Source: an uncultured Erysipelotrichales bacterium (lineage in GTDB: Bacteria > Bacillota_I > Bacilli_A > Erysipelotrichales > Coprobacillaceae). Taken from it: 64,000 nucleotides of DNA. Below the pieces are notes generated by a model. The model was not told the origin of the DNA and ran no database searches. It worked only from the letters and a program-made list of their open reading frames with translations. The stretch covers positions 1-64,000 of the forward strand of contig CAJTTM010000004.1 of the NCBI GenBank assembly GCA_910579135.1, read 5' to 3'. This document shows positions 1 to 9,716 of the stretch, in pieces (positions within the stretch are counted from its first letter, which is position 1; each line of letters begins with the position of its first letter). The position numbers were made by a program, and so were the translations under genes.

Positions 1-49
1 GCCTTTTTTTTACTTTTTTTTATTTTTTTATTGTGATTAGTTTAAATAT

Positions 50-79
50 AAAAAAGAAAAGCCTCGATATGAGGCTTTT
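50..79 (-). terminator. Terminator after rpsI
   Basis: A 9-bp perfect stem (57-65 with 71-79, loop GATAT) is followed on the minus strand by a T-rich run. It lies just past the rpsI stop and should end the rplM-rpsI transcript. The first 49 bases hold only A/T runs and no visible gene. Confidence 0.85.
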
Positions 80-97
80 AGCAACACTTTTTGAATT

Positions 98-490
98 TTA
101 TCTCTTACTAAATTGTGGAGCACGTCTAGCAGCTTTAAGACCGTATTTCTTACGTTCTTTCACACGTGAATCACGAGTTAAGAATCCAGCGGCTTTTAAA
201 GCTGGTCTGTAATCAGAACCCGCTTCTAATAAAGCTCTTGAAATACCATGACGAATTGCACCAGCTTGACCTGAATATCCGCCACCATAAACATTAACTT
301 TAACATCAAACTTATTAGTTGTTCCAGTTAATTCTAATGGTTGATTAACGATCATTAATAATACGTCTGATGGTAAATAATCTTTTGCTTCTTTACCATT
401 GATTTCGATTTTTCCTGTACCTGGTGTTAAAATAACACGAGCTACTGAAGATTTTCTACGTCCTGTTCCTCTGTATTGTACATTAGCCAT
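98..490 (-). CDS. rpsI: 30S ribosomal protein S9
   Basis: S9 of the small ribosomal subunit, whose C-terminal tail reaches the P-site tRNA. The 130-residue product has the full-family length, the N-terminal GTGRRKSSVARV block, the GGGYSGQAGAIRHGISRAL core and the basic ending RAPQFSKR that is universal in S9. A ribosome binding site (AGGAGGACGAG) precedes the ATG. It lies 12 bases after rplM in the standard bacterial rplM-rpsI pair, so both are made from the promoter near 1,010. Nothing unusual is seen. Confidence 0.98.
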   Translation of the reverse strand: MANVQYRGTGRRKSSVARVILTPGTGKIEINGKEAKDYLPSDVLLMIVNQPLELTGTTNKFDVKVNVYGGGYSGQAGAIRHGISRALLEAGSDYRPALKAAGFLTRDSRVKERKKYGLKAARRAPQFSKR

Positions 491-502
491 TATCTCGTCC
501 TC

Positions 503-940
503 CTATCCTTTAAACTTTAACACTTCTGGTTTTTGTGCTGCATGTGGATGTTCACTACCTGCATAAACAAATAACTTCATCCCTTGTTTTCTTCCTAATG
601 TGTTATGTGGTAACATCCCTTTAACCGCTGCTTCTACAAATCCTGTAGGATTGCTTTCTTTAAATTGGCGAGCTGTTTTTACTTTTAAACCACCTAACCA
701 TCCACTGTGATGATAATACTTAACTGTATCTAATTTTTTACCACTCATCACTACTTTTTCTGCATTAATAACAATTACATAATCACCAGTATCTACATGT
801 GGAGTAAATGTTGGTTTATGTTTTCCTCTCAATACAGTTGCTACTTCTGATGCTAAACGTCCTAAAGTTAATCCTTCAGCATCAATGACATACCATTTAC
901 GTTCGATTGTAGCTTCTTTTGCCATTGTTGTTTGTCTCAT
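503..940 (-). CDS. rplM: 50S ribosomal protein L13
   Basis: L13 is an early-assembly protein of the large subunit. The 145-residue product carries the family signature around GMLPHNTLGRKQ and the KPTFTPHVDTGDYVIVINAEK block. Two starts are possible: the ATG at 940 gives a 5-residue extension (MRQTT) and has AGGAGG 8 bases upstream; the more usual MAKE start is the ATG at 925. The ribosome binding site favours 940. First gene of the rplM-rpsI operon, with a strong promoter and a short structured leader upstream. Confidence 0.97.
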   Translation of the reverse strand: MRQTTMAKEATIERKWYVIDAEGLTLGRLASEVATVLRGKHKPTFTPHVDTGDYVIVINAEKVVMSGKKLDTVKYYHHSGWLGGLKVKTARQFKESNPTGFVEAAVKGMLPHNTLGRKQGMKLFVYAGSEHPHAAQKPEVLKFKG

Positions 941-988
941 TCTTTTTTCCTCCTGAAGTTTCCGGGGCTTCGTGGGTCAAATCATGAA
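941..988 (-). promoter_or_regulatory. Short 5' leader of rplM, candidate L13 autoregulatory leader
   Basis: Between the inferred transcription start and the rplM start lie about 48 bases. They include a GC-rich stretch (CCCACGAAGCCCCGGAAACT on the minus strand) whose GAAG and CTTC arms can pair just before the AGGAGG. Firmicutes often have an L13-binding leader at this place. The assignment to that family is by position and compact fold only; no covariance match was run. Confidence 0.35.
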
Positions 989-995
989 CAATAAC

Positions 996-1023
996 ATTAT
1001 ATCAATCGTTTGTTTTTTGTCAA
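996..1023 (-). promoter_or_regulatory. Promoter of rplM-rpsI
   Basis: On the minus strand TTGACA (1023-1018) and TATAAT (1001-996) are both perfect consensus hexamers, separated by 16 bases. This fits the high expression expected for ribosomal proteins. Confidence 0.9.
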
Positions 1024-1076
1024 TAAAATAATTCTTATTTTTGTATAAAACAATAGCTATATCAGTGTTTTATTTA

Positions 1077-3060
1077 TTATTCATCAAAAAGAACTATTTC
1101 ATCATCCATCATATTTAATATACAACCTACAATATCCAGATCAAATTGTATTCTCCCCCCCTTAATAAGCTCTTCTTTGCTATTTTCCTAGAATATTTAG
1201 CAATACGAGTAAAATGTCCATTTGTGTGCTTATCTTTAACATCAATCGTATGTGCAAAACATAATAAAGATTGTTTATACTCTTGTTGATATTGACGTAT
1301 TCTTTCAATTTTTATATGAGAATACACCACTACTCCTCTAACCGTTATTCCAAGCAGCATTAAAACCATTAATATCTAAAAAAAACGTTTATTTCGCTAA
1401 TATGCTTCTTTTTTATAATTAGTAAAGTTATTTCTTGTTTTCACTTGACTTTTCAGGATTATAGACAGCTAATTCAAAAGAACATTCTCCTTCACTTAAT
1501 TTTGTATAACTTATACTTCCATTCCAACTATCAGCAAGTACCATTCTCTCATTATTAAATCCATTTAAATAATAAGATATATGTACTGAGACCGTCCCCA
1601 TAAAAGATAAAACAGCCAAATTTATTGTCACACGCTGTACTCTGTCACCAATTTCAAGTAATTTAGGATGTCAATAAACCTTTTCATCAATATTTATATC
1701 ATTAATAATAACTTTAGAGGAACAATTATCAATCCCTTTAAAAGGAAATTGACTAATCCTATTTCTTGTCAACATATAATAAGTTCCATCATCCAACCAA
1801 TTCCATGTATTAGCACTCAAAGATTCAGTTAACCTATGATCAAAATATATTCTGTTATATTTGTTTTTTTACCACTTAATAAAATATTTTTATCTACTAA
1901 ATAAATACTATTGTTTTGAGAAAGACATAATTTCCCATCACGATCATAAAGAACGAAAATACTTTCAGTTTTTTGTAAAACTATCAAACTTTTTGAACTT
2001 GTTATCTTTCCAATAATAAAGATTACTACCAGTGCTCACAAAACACCTATTATTCTCAACATCTTTTCTACGCAAAGAACAACACCTTCACCAAAACCAT
2101 TTTGGAAGTTATTTTCTTTATTGAATCATTCTTAATTTTATAAATCCTACTACCATTACTTTCTTCATTCAAACAAAAAAATAGAACAATTATCTAATCC
2201 ATTCTTTTAATCATAAGTACAATCTACTTTATTATCTTTAATAATGCTTAATCCAAATTGTGTTCCTACAGCTAGTCTCACATCTTTTAACTCCCTCAAC
2301 ATTCTTACATTATTCCCTGCAAGTCCATTATCAGAATCAAATATTTTGATATCATCACTTTAGAATCACAACAAATAACAGATTTATTGGAATAAGTTGT
2401 TATCCAAACATTATTAAAACGATTAACATTTATATTTCAAACACGCATTCCTTTTTTATGTTTGTAAGAGAATTTATTTTTCTCCATCGAATTCACTTTT
2501 TTATTTAGAGATCCATAGAGGCCCAAAACAACCTCGAGTATATTTAATAATCCCTTAACCAAAGAAGCAAGTCAAATATTGTTTTTATAACCACATATGC
2601 CTCAATTCACTGACATCGTTTTTTCGTTTTCATTAAATTCAACTACTCCTCCATTTGAATCAATAACTGCAAAATCATTTAATCCACACTCCATTATATA
2701 TCATCTACATTGATGCTGTTATGAGTAGCAACTTTACTAGTTTTATAATACTTTATCTTAAAACCAGTTAGATTTTTTTAGAAATAAAACTCACTACAGC
2801 AACTTCGTTGTTCACACTTCCTAATACAATATTACCATCTTCATCCAATGTCACATAATAGAGTTCAGCATTTTTAAATACTTTATCAGGAGTCAATGTT
2901 TTTATTTCCCTCCTCTCTTCAACAATAATAAAACTCCCAAAAACCATCATCCTCCCTATCCAAATATAGCCATCTAAAGTCTAGATAACAATATCGGCTT
3001 CTATAGTATACTTGAAAAATCTTTTATCTATATATCCATCATATAAACTTCTAACCTCCC
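1077..3060 (-). pseudogene. Decayed signalling gene: Reg_prop beta-propeller, Y_Y_Y, HD-GYP
   Basis: Read on the minus strand, pieces of one long signalling protein appear in order but broken by stops and frameshifts. Near 2,980 is TLDGYIWIGR, the start of a Reg_prop propeller. At 2,210-2,350 is a clear blade with the words DNGLAGNNV and VGTQFGLSII. At 1,430-1,630 is a Y_Y_Y-type domain (SYYLNGFNNER, ISYTKLSEGECSFEL). Around 1,310-1,370 is a hydrophobic segment, then the start of an HD-GYP domain (FAHTIDVKDKHTNGHFTRIA). After an internal loss the extreme HD-GYP C-terminus follows (NTQFDLDIVGCILNMMDDE, ending at 1,077). HD-GYP domains usually degrade cyclic di-GMP. The outer limits are approximate, and no intact product can be made. 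Confidence 0.85.
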
Positions 3061-3249
3061 ATTTCATTGATCACACATAAATAATTCATACATATTGTGA
3101 CATATTCTGAAAACTCAGTTGTTTTTTATCAAGCAAATACAAACTCTTAAAAACACTTAAAATTAAATCCTACCTATGATTTTAAGATTTATAAAGAATT
3201 AATATTTTCAAGATCTTGATTCCATGATATACTATTTATGGTGATACAA

Positions 3250-3795
3250 ATGAAAAGATGCAATTGGGTAACTTCCCATTTATTGGAAAAATACCATGAT
3301 GAATTATGGGGTATAGAAGAACATGATGATAGAGTATTATTTAAAATGTTAATATTAGAAGGATTACAAGCTGGATTGAGTTGGGAAATCATTTTAAAAA
3401 AAGAAAAAGCTTATAGTGAAGCTATTGATAATTTCGATTACATAAAAATCGCTCAATATGATAGTGACAAAATAACTAAATTATTAAATAATCCTCTATT
3501 AATTAGGAATAAAAGAAAAATGAATGCTTTAGTTAAAAATGCTCAAGCTTTTATCAATGTTATTAAGGAGTATGGAAGTTTTGATAAATATATATGGTCA
3601 TATGTAGACAACCAACCTATTATTCATCATTATAAAGATTCTAAAGATGTACCTTCATTTGATAGTCTTTCTACCCAAATATCAAAAGATTTAAAAAAGA
3701 AAGGTTTTATCTTTGTTGGTCCTACAATTATATATAGTTTTTTACAAGCTATAGGAATTTATAATGATCATGAAGAAGATTGTGATTTCAAATGA
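3250..3795 (+). CDS. tag: DNA-3-methyladenine glycosylase I
   Basis: Base-excision repair enzyme that removes 3-methyladenine from alkylated DNA. The 181-residue product matches Tag from end to end: CNW at the start, YHDELWG, LEGLQAGLSWEIILKK, IRNKRKMNALVKNAQ, KKGFIFVGPTIIYSFLQA and NDHEEDC at the end. The zinc ligands of the family can be placed at Cys4, the His of YHDELWG, and His and Cys of NDHEEDC. The start at 3,250 has GGTGA just upstream; an in-frame ATG at 3,238 lacks a ribosome binding site. It stands alone between the pseudogene and tRNA-Leu. Confidence 0.95.
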   Translation: MKRCNWVTSHLLEKYHDELWGIEEHDDRVLFKMLILEGLQAGLSWEIILKKEKAYSEAIDNFDYIKIAQYDSDKITKLLNNPLLIRNKRKMNALVKNAQAFINVIKEYGSFDKYIWSYVDNQPIIHHYKDSKDVPSFDSLSTQISKDLKKKGFIFVGPTIIYSFLQAIGIYNDHEEDCDFK

Positions 3796-3852
3796 TTTCT
3801 TCTTGATTTATTATTTGTTTTATAGTATCATATATATGCTTTAAAAATTCAA

Positions 3853-3939
3853 GCCCGAATGGCGAAATTGGTAGACGCAGCAGACTCAAAATCTGCCGGT
3901 GTAACAGCTGTGCCGGTTCGAGTCCGGCTTCGGGCACCA
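3853..3939 (+). tRNA. tRNA-Leu (CAA)
   Basis: A class II tRNA of 87 bases with encoded CCA. The acceptor stem GCCCGAA pairs with TTCGGGC, the anticodon stem GCAGA/TCTGC closes the loop CTCAAAA (anticodon CAA, reads UUG), a long variable arm follows, and the T-arm is CCGGTTCGAGTCCGG. Confidence 0.97.
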
Positions 3940-3951
3940 TTTTTTAAAGAG

Positions 3952-3984
3952 AATCAATACATTATTTATGTGTTGATTTTTTTA
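3952..3984 (+). terminator. Terminator after tRNA-Leu
   Basis: An 11-bp stem with one wobble pair (3952-3962 with 3968-3978) is followed by a T run, 12 bases after the tRNA CCA end. Confidence 0.8.
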
Positions 3985-4084
3985 TTATATCACTAAAGAT
4001 AAACCTTATATCAATCTTTCCTCTTTACTATTCTTGTTGTTTTTTCTTCATATATGATTATAATATTGGTAAAGGAGCAAAATT

Positions 4085-5407
4085 ATGGATCCACTTTTTT
4101 TAAATCGAATGAAAGAAATATTACAAAATGATTATGACAAATTTATAGAAAGCTTAAATCAGCCATCAAAAAAAGCTTTTTACCTTAATAACAAAAAAGA
4201 AAATGTTATAAAACATTTAGATTCTCAATATATTCAACAACATCCTCTTGTAGATGAAGCTTATTATTTTGATTATCATCATTATCCATTAGGTAAATCC
4301 CCTTTTTATATGTGTGGTTTATACTATATTCAAGAGCCAAGTGCCTTGCTAGTCGCAAGCCAGTTAGATATTCAAGAAGATGATTATATTTTAGATATGT
4401 GTGGGGCTCCAGGTGGTAAAACTTGTGCAATCGCCTCCAAACTATCTAACAAAGGATTAATGATTTCTAATGATATCAACACTTTACGAGCTAAGATATT
4501 ATCAGAAAATGTAGAGAGATTTGCTTTAGAAAATACCATTGTTACAAATTGTGATCCTTTATTATTTACAAATGAATTGAATGGATTTTTTGACAAGATT
4601 ATTCTAGATGCTCCTTGTAGCGGTGAAGGAATGTTTAGAAAACAAAATAAAGCTGTTGAAACATGGTCTTTAAACAAAGTTAAAGAATGCTCTTTAATTC
4701 AAAAAAAGCTAATCAAAGCCGCCTATGATCTACTAGTTCCAGGTGGTGAAATTATTTATTCTACATGTACATATTCCAAAGAAGAAAACGAAGATATTAT
4801 TCAATATGCTTTAGACTCTTTTGACCTATCATTGATTGATATTCCAAAATCTCATGGTATGTCAGAGGGAATAAATATGAAAGAAGTTGTAAGATTATAT
4901 CCTCATAGATATATTGGTGAGGGTCATTTTATTGCGAAATTGAAGAAAGGAAATGATGGTTCCATTCATAAAGCAAGATTATTAAAAAGCAATATAAAAA
5001 AAGACAACAAAAAGACAGTAGAACAATTCTATAAAGAAACTTTAAATATTTCTTGTCCTCAATATTTATTAGACAACAATAATCATATTTATGCAATTCT
5101 ACCCCAATTTCCAAAACTAGAGAAAATAAGAGTATTAAGAAATGGACTTTATTTGGGCGAATGTAAAAAAAATCGTTTTATTCCTAGCCTTGCTCTTGCT
5201 TTAACATTACAGAAAAAAGACGTTAAAAGAAGTTATACATTCAAAAAAGATGATGATGAAGTTAAGAAATATATCAATGGTCAAACATTAGAAGGATATA
5301 AAGAAAAAGGATATGGTGTCATATTTGTTGAAGATTATCCTTTATCTTTCTATAAAGAAAGTAATCATCAAATAAAAAATTTATTCCCGAAAGGATTAAG
5401 AAGATGA
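4085..5407 (+). CDS. RsmF/RsmB-type rRNA (cytosine-C5) methyltransferase
   Basis: S-adenosylmethionine-dependent RNA m5C methyltransferase of the NOL1/NOP2/Sun family, probably acting on 16S rRNA. In the 440-residue product the SAM-binding motif DMCGAPGGKT lies near residue 105, the catalytic block LDAPCSGEGMFRK near 176 and the second cysteine motif STCTYSKEEN near 224. The C-terminal third resembles the RsmF/YebU RNA-binding extension (a PUA-like and FRQ-type region). AAAGGAG precedes the ATG. Its stop overlaps the next gene by four bases (ATGA), so the two are co-translated. The exact target base cannot be read from sequence. Confidence 0.9.
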   Translation: MDPLFLNRMKEILQNDYDKFIESLNQPSKKAFYLNNKKENVIKHLDSQYIQQHPLVDEAYYFDYHHYPLGKSPFYMCGLYYIQEPSALLVASQLDIQEDDYILDMCGAPGGKTCAIASKLSNKGLMISNDINTLRAKILSENVERFALENTIVTNCDPLLFTNELNGFFDKIILDAPCSGEGMFRKQNKAVETWSLNKVKECSLIQKKLIKAAYDLLVPGGEIIYSTCTYSKEENEDIIQYALDSFDLSLIDIPKSHGMSEGINMKEVVRLYPHRYIGEGHFIAKLKKGNDGSIHKARLLKSNIKKDNKKTVEQFYKETLNISCPQYLLDNNNHIYAILPQFPKLEKIRVLRNGLYLGECKKNRFIPSLALALTLQKKDVKRSYTFKKDDDEVKKYINGQTLEGYKEKGYGVIFVEDYPLSFYKESNHQIKNLFPKGLRR

Positions 5408-5853
5408 ATAAATTAGATGAAATCAAAGAAATATTATATAAAGAACTAGAAGGCAAGTGTTTTGGATATAAAAAGAAAAATGGTTATGATCATTTATTTG
5501 GAACATCAGCAATTTGTGCTTTGTTAGCTTATCAAAGACATCTCGATCTTGATATTGCTTCCATCATTGGACTTTTCCACGATTATAGTACATATGTGAC
5601 TGGCAATTCATTCAAACATGCTTTAAGAAGTAGTGAACTTGTAAAAAAAATTTTAATAGAATCAGATTTTTTTAACGAAGAAGAAATATCAATCATTGTA
5701 ACAGCCATTTCAAATCATTCTCAAAAGGGAATTATTCAAGATGAATATAGTGAGCTTATTAAAGATGCTGATGTTTTACACCAATATTTTCAACAGACCA
5801 ACGCTGTTTTTTCTGAAGATTATAATAGAAGATTAAAATTATTGAAAAAATAA
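5404..5853 (+). CDS. HD-domain protein
   Basis: A 149-residue metal-dependent phosphohydrolase-type protein. The HD pattern is visible: His in YDHLFGTS, the HD pair in GLFHDYSTYV, a later His in SNHSQKG and the Asp of IKDADVLHQY. The substrate is unknown. It overlaps the preceding methyltransferase gene by ATGA, which suggests coupled translation, though no functional link is established. No strong terminator is seen between it and pckA, only A/T runs. Confidence 0.82.
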   Translation: MNKLDEIKEILYKELEGKCFGYKKKNGYDHLFGTSAICALLAYQRHLDLDIASIIGLFHDYSTYVTGNSFKHALRSSELVKKILIESDFFNEEEISIIVTAISNHSQKGIIQDEYSELIKDADVLHQYFQQTNAVFSEDYNRRLKLLKK

Positions 5854-5947
5854 AGATTTCAATAATTTTTTATTATTATTTTTATTTTTTATCTTTTTCT
5901 ATCAAAATTTATAAAAATAAAGTATTCTTATAATATGGAGGTATTTT

Positions 5948-7522
5948 ATGGAAAATTACGGATTAGAAAAATATGGAATTGAAACTACTGGTTCAGTTTT
6001 TAGAAACATTCCCCCTGGATCATTAGTAGAAAAGGCTTTGTTAAAAGGCGAAGGTAGATTAAGTAGAGCAGGTGCTCTATGTATTAATACTGGTGAACGT
6101 ACAGGAAGATCACCAAACGATAAATATATAGTTGATACTCCTACTATCCATGATACAATCGCTTGGGGAAAGGTAAATAAACCTGTTTCACCAGAAAAAT
6201 TTGATATGGTTTACCAACAAATCATTAACCATTTCAAAGATAAAGATCTTTATATCTTTGATGGTTATGCAGGTGCAAACCCTAAGTATTCTTATGCATT
6301 TAGAGTAATTAATGAAAAAGCAAGTCAAAATTTATTTATCTCTAACTTATTAATCAAACCAACTCATAGAGAACTCCAACATTTCCAAGAAGATTTCTTA
6401 ATATTAGTTGCTCCTGATTGTAAAGTAGATAAAAGTGTTGGTCTAAATAGTGAAATAGCTGTTATGATTGATTATGAAAGACATGTTGTATTAATTGCTG
6501 GAACTGGATATTCAGGTGAAATCAAAAAAAGTGTATTCTGTGTTATGAATTACATGCTTCCTCAAAAAAATGTGTTTACAATGCACTGTTCTGCTAATGT
6601 TGGAGATGATGGAAATACTGCTTTATTCTTTGGGTTATCTGGAACAGGTAAGACAACATTATCTGCAGATCCTAATAGAAAATTAATTGGTGATGACGAA
6701 CATGGATGGTCAAGAACAACTATCTTTAATTTTGAAGGTGGATGTTATGCAAAATGTATAGGTTTATCTAAGAAATATGAACCTGAAATCTGGGATGCTG
6801 TTAGATTTGGGGCTGTTGCAGAAAATGTTCAATTATTTGAAGATTCACGAGTCATTGACTTTAATGATGATTCAATCACTGAAAATACTCGTGTTGGTTA
6901 TCCTTTAAATTTTATCGCTAATATTGAACCAAGAGGAGTTGCTCCAATTCCTAAAACAATATTCTTTTTAGCCGCTGACGCATTTGGTGTTTTACCGCCA
7001 ATTTCTAAATTAGATAAAAACTCAGCTGCCTATCATTTTGTTTCCGGTTATACAAGCAAGTTAGCTGGTACAGAAGCAGGTATCACAGAACCTCAAGCAA
7101 CTTTCTCTACATGCTTTGGTGAACCATTCTTACCATTAGACCCTTTATTATATGCAAAGCAATTCCAAAGAAGAGTGGAAAAAGCTGGAGCTAGTGTTTT
7201 CTTAATTAATACTGGATGGGTTGGAGGAAGTTATGGTGTTGGTAAACGTATTCCTCTAAAATATACACGTACAATGATCAATGCAGCTATTAATGGAGAT
7301 TTAGATTATGTACCTTATGAAAAGGATCCATTTTTTAATCTTAATATTCCAAAGTTCTGCCCCAATATTCCTCAAGAATTATTAGATCCACGTGCAACTT
7401 GGTTAGATAAAGAAGAATATGATAAAACAGCTGAAAAACTTGTCAATATGTTTGTAGAAAACTTTAAACAATATACAAATTTTCCTGAAGCAGTTGTCAA
7501 AGCTGGACCTGTTAAAAAATAA
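5948..7522 (+). CDS. pckA: Phosphoenolpyruvate carboxykinase (ATP)
   Basis: Interconverts oxaloacetate plus ATP and phosphoenolpyruvate plus CO2 plus ADP. The product is 524 residues, normal for the ATP-type enzyme. Clear family blocks are GERTGRSPNDKYIVDTP near residue 50, the P-loop GLSGTGKTTLSADP near 229, DDEHGW just after it, the FEGGCYAK metal/substrate block, ENTRVGYPLNFI and the C-terminal NTGWVGGSYGVGKRI. In anaerobic gut bacteria it often runs towards oxaloacetate; the direction here is inference. It has its own GGAGG and is followed at once by a strong terminator. Confidence 0.98.
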   Translation: MENYGLEKYGIETTGSVFRNIPPGSLVEKALLKGEGRLSRAGALCINTGERTGRSPNDKYIVDTPTIHDTIAWGKVNKPVSPEKFDMVYQQIINHFKDKDLYIFDGYAGANPKYSYAFRVINEKASQNLFISNLLIKPTHRELQHFQEDFLILVAPDCKVDKSVGLNSEIAVMIDYERHVVLIAGTGYSGEIKKSVFCVMNYMLPQKNVFTMHCSANVGDDGNTALFFGLSGTGKTTLSADPNRKLIGDDEHGWSRTTIFNFEGGCYAKCIGLSKKYEPEIWDAVRFGAVAENVQLFEDSRVIDFNDDSITENTRVGYPLNFIANIEPRGVAPIPKTIFFLAADAFGVLPPISKLDKNSAAYHFVSGYTSKLAGTEAGITEPQATFSTCFGEPFLPLDPLLYAKQFQRRVEKAGASVFLINTGWVGGSYGVGKRIPLKYTRTMINAAINGDLDYVPYEKDPFFNLNIPKFCPNIPQELLDPRATWLDKEEYDKTAEKLVNMFVENFKQYTNFPEAVVKAGPVKK

Positions 7523-7530
7523 AAAAACAA

Positions 7531-7563
7531 AGCTGTTGATTACAAATAATCAACAGCTTTTTA
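7531..7563. terminator. Bidirectional terminator between pckA and the DUF3783 gene
   Basis: A perfect 10-bp stem (7531-7540 with 7549-7558) has a T run on the plus side and, on the minus side, the complement of an A run. It serves the two convergent genes. Confidence 0.88.
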
Positions 7564-7941
7564 TTACACCTTATTTTTTAAACTTAAATATTCTTTATTC
7601 ACGTTTTCATGTAAAACATAGAATGGATATTGAATATTATCATTTGTCAGCATTGCCTTTAATGGAATATATGGAATACCAGCATTTTTGAAAACTTCTA
7701 AAATAATATCTAATTGTTCCATTGTCATTCCAGCAAAGAATAAAAATGTATCTTCTGGAATCTTTTTTTGTTTTCCTTCACTTTTCGCAAAACCTGGAAC
7801 TTTTAAAAGATATCCCATTGTTTCATTTACATCTTCCTCTTTGATTTCTACAGTTTTAACCCCTAATTGTTCCATCATTGTACAAATAGGATATTTCAAT
7901 TCATCTTTTAAATGATAATACATCAAAACTTCATGTATCAT
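7564..7941 (-). CDS. DUF3783 domain protein
   Basis: A 125-residue soluble protein of unknown function. The central part FLFFAGMTMEQLDIILEVF, followed by AGIPYIPLKAMLT, matches the DUF3783 pattern (a GMT...LD motif, then a KA..T motif). Its ATG follows the TAA of the LCP gene directly, with no gap, so it is the second gene of that operon and probably translated by re-initiation. No catalytic signature is visible and no function is proposed. Confidence 0.75.
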   Translation of the reverse strand: MIHEVLMYYHLKDELKYPICTMMEQLGVKTVEIKEEDVNETMGYLLKVPGFAKSEGKQKKIPEDTFLFFAGMTMEQLDIILEVFKNAGIPYIPLKAMLTNDNIQYPFYVLHENVNKEYLSLKNKV

Positions 7942-9447
7942 TTATTCTCCATCCTCCGCTTCTTCACCAGTGCTTGTTGTAATTTTTTCGCCAGCAACCA
8001 CTTTATCTATATTATCAATAACTTCTTGAATAGAATTTTCCCATGGTACAACCACAGAAGCATTCTGGAATCCAAGTGAATAACATGGCTTATTAACTGG
8101 ATCACCTTTAATTTGACATGTCTGAACATCCCATGTAGGCATATCTGATAACTGCATTTGAATTAAAGCATTAATTTCTTCAGAGCTTAAATTAGTTTCC
8201 ACACTTCCACTAATCGCATCCAATATCCCAGAGAAAGATGTTAAAATTTTTGGTGAACAAACTTTATCTAAGATTGCCTTCATCATAAGTTGTTGATTTT
8301 GACCCCTTACAAAATCTCCAGCCACAAAAGATTTTCTCTCTCTTACAAAAGCTAATGCATGCTTTGCATCAAATGTATTGATACCTGGACTAATTGTATA
8401 TTTCCCAATTTTTGTAGTAAATGTTCCATCATCGCTATGAAGACATGGATATTTAGGTACATCTATTGTAATACCATCTAATGCATCAATAACATTCATA
8501 AATGATGTAAAATTCAATTTTACATAATAGTTAATATCTTCATGAAGAAGATCTTGAAGCGTTGCTAAACTTTCTTCCAAGCCATACATTCCTGCATGAG
8601 TAAATTTATCATATTGACCATTACGATGCAATGGATAATATGTATCACGTGGTATGCTCACTAATAACACTTGATGAGTTGAAGGATTAACAACAACTAA
8701 CATATTAACATCAGAACGAGAAATAGCTGAAATTTCTCCATACTCATCATTACCACTAATATAGACAAGGAAAGGTTTTTGAGTAACATCAACATTTTTT
8801 GCATTAACCTGCCCTACTTGTTTTTTTACTTGATAAACAACTCTTGTTTCTTCATCAAAATGACTATGATCAGTTGTTGCCAGTTCCCTAAATGCTTCAT
8901 CTAAGATAATTGCATCAACCTTCTTATCATATAAAGCTGTTATTAATTCATTAAAATCTTTATGATCTACAGAAGATACTTTTCCAATATTTTTATTAAT
9001 ATCTTTAACTGCATAATCCATACTATCTTTATCCATAAAAGTTATCATTCCCAGTTTTTTACCTTCTAATAACTTTTCATTTAAAATATCAGAATCTTTT
9101 AATGTAATTACTGAAATAGCTCTTGATTGAAAAGAATTCCCTCCCATCAAATCAACAACCTTTCCAAATTTATATAAATAATTACTACCAATAATTAAAA
9201 CAATACTTAACAATAAACTTACAACTTGAGTAATGATTGATCTTTTACTTTTAGGTTTTTTATAAAAAATCAAAAAATACTCTCCAACTAAAATCAACGA
9301 TAGCACAACTCCAGCTATAACAATATATCTTAAAGGAATAGAACCAATAACATACATTGTCCATAACACAATTATACTTGTTATAACTTGTATTAAATAA
9401 ACAACAATATTAATGATTTTCTCTACTTTTTGTTTCTTATTTTCCAT
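7942..9447 (-). CDS. LytR-CpsA-Psr (LCP) family cell-wall protein
   Basis: LCP enzymes transfer undecaprenyl-linked anionic polymers onto peptidoglycan. In the 501-residue product three hydrophobic helices fill residues 10-90. A region near 115-200 (LKDSDILNEKLLEGKKLG, KKVDAIILDEAFREL) looks like a small solute-binding-type fold found in larger LCP proteins. The LCP catalytic domain covers about 235-420 and has SIPRDTYYP, DKFTHAGMYGLEESL, DALDGITIDVP and the arginine block FVRERKSFVAGDFVRGQNQQ. The acidic tail is low complexity. Which polymer it attaches is unknown. Confidence 0.93.
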   Translation of the reverse strand: MENKKQKVEKIINIVVYLIQVITSIIVLWTMYVIGSIPLRYIVIAGVVLSLILVGEYFLIFYKKPKSKRSIITQVVSLLLSIVLIIGSNYLYKFGKVVDLMGGNSFQSRAISVITLKDSDILNEKLLEGKKLGMITFMDKDSMDYAVKDINKNIGKVSSVDHKDFNELITALYDKKVDAIILDEAFRELATTDHSHFDEETRVVYQVKKQVGQVNAKNVDVTQKPFLVYISGNDEYGEISAISRSDVNMLVVVNPSTHQVLLVSIPRDTYYPLHRNGQYDKFTHAGMYGLEESLATLQDLLHEDINYYVKLNFTSFMNVIDALDGITIDVPKYPCLHSDDGTFTTKIGKYTISPGINTFDAKHALAFVRERKSFVAGDFVRGQNQQLMMKAILDKVCSPKILTSFSGILDAISGSVETNLSSEEINALIQMQLSDMPTWDVQTCQIKGDPVNKPCYSLGFQNASVVVPWENSIQEVIDNIDKVVAGEKITTSTGEEAEDGE

Positions 9448-9539
9448 GACATTACCTCATTCCACTCAATAAGATTAACATATTTCAAACGTTTTCGCAA
9501 TTATTCTACAAAAATTCTTAATTTTTTCTTAAAATTTAT

Positions 9540-9571
9540 AAAAACAAAAAATAGGACTCAATTGAGTCCTA
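9540..9571 (-). terminator. Terminator downstream of the DUF305 gene
   Basis: A 20-bp perfect palindrome at 9552-9571 (arms TAGGACTCAA and TTGAGTCCTA) is followed on the minus strand by TTTTTTGTTTTTATA. It lies about 145 bases after the DUF305 stop, leaving a long 3' untranslated stretch with no convincing gene. Confidence 0.75.
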
Positions 9572-9716
9572 GAGTTAATGGATGATATTGCTGACAGGAA
9601 AATTCCTTTCTTCCTAATTTTATCAATCCATAAACATAAATCAATAATACAATAAATAGATATAAATGAAAAGAAAAAAGATTCGATAAAATACGACATA
9701 AATAGCCTTTTTGCAA

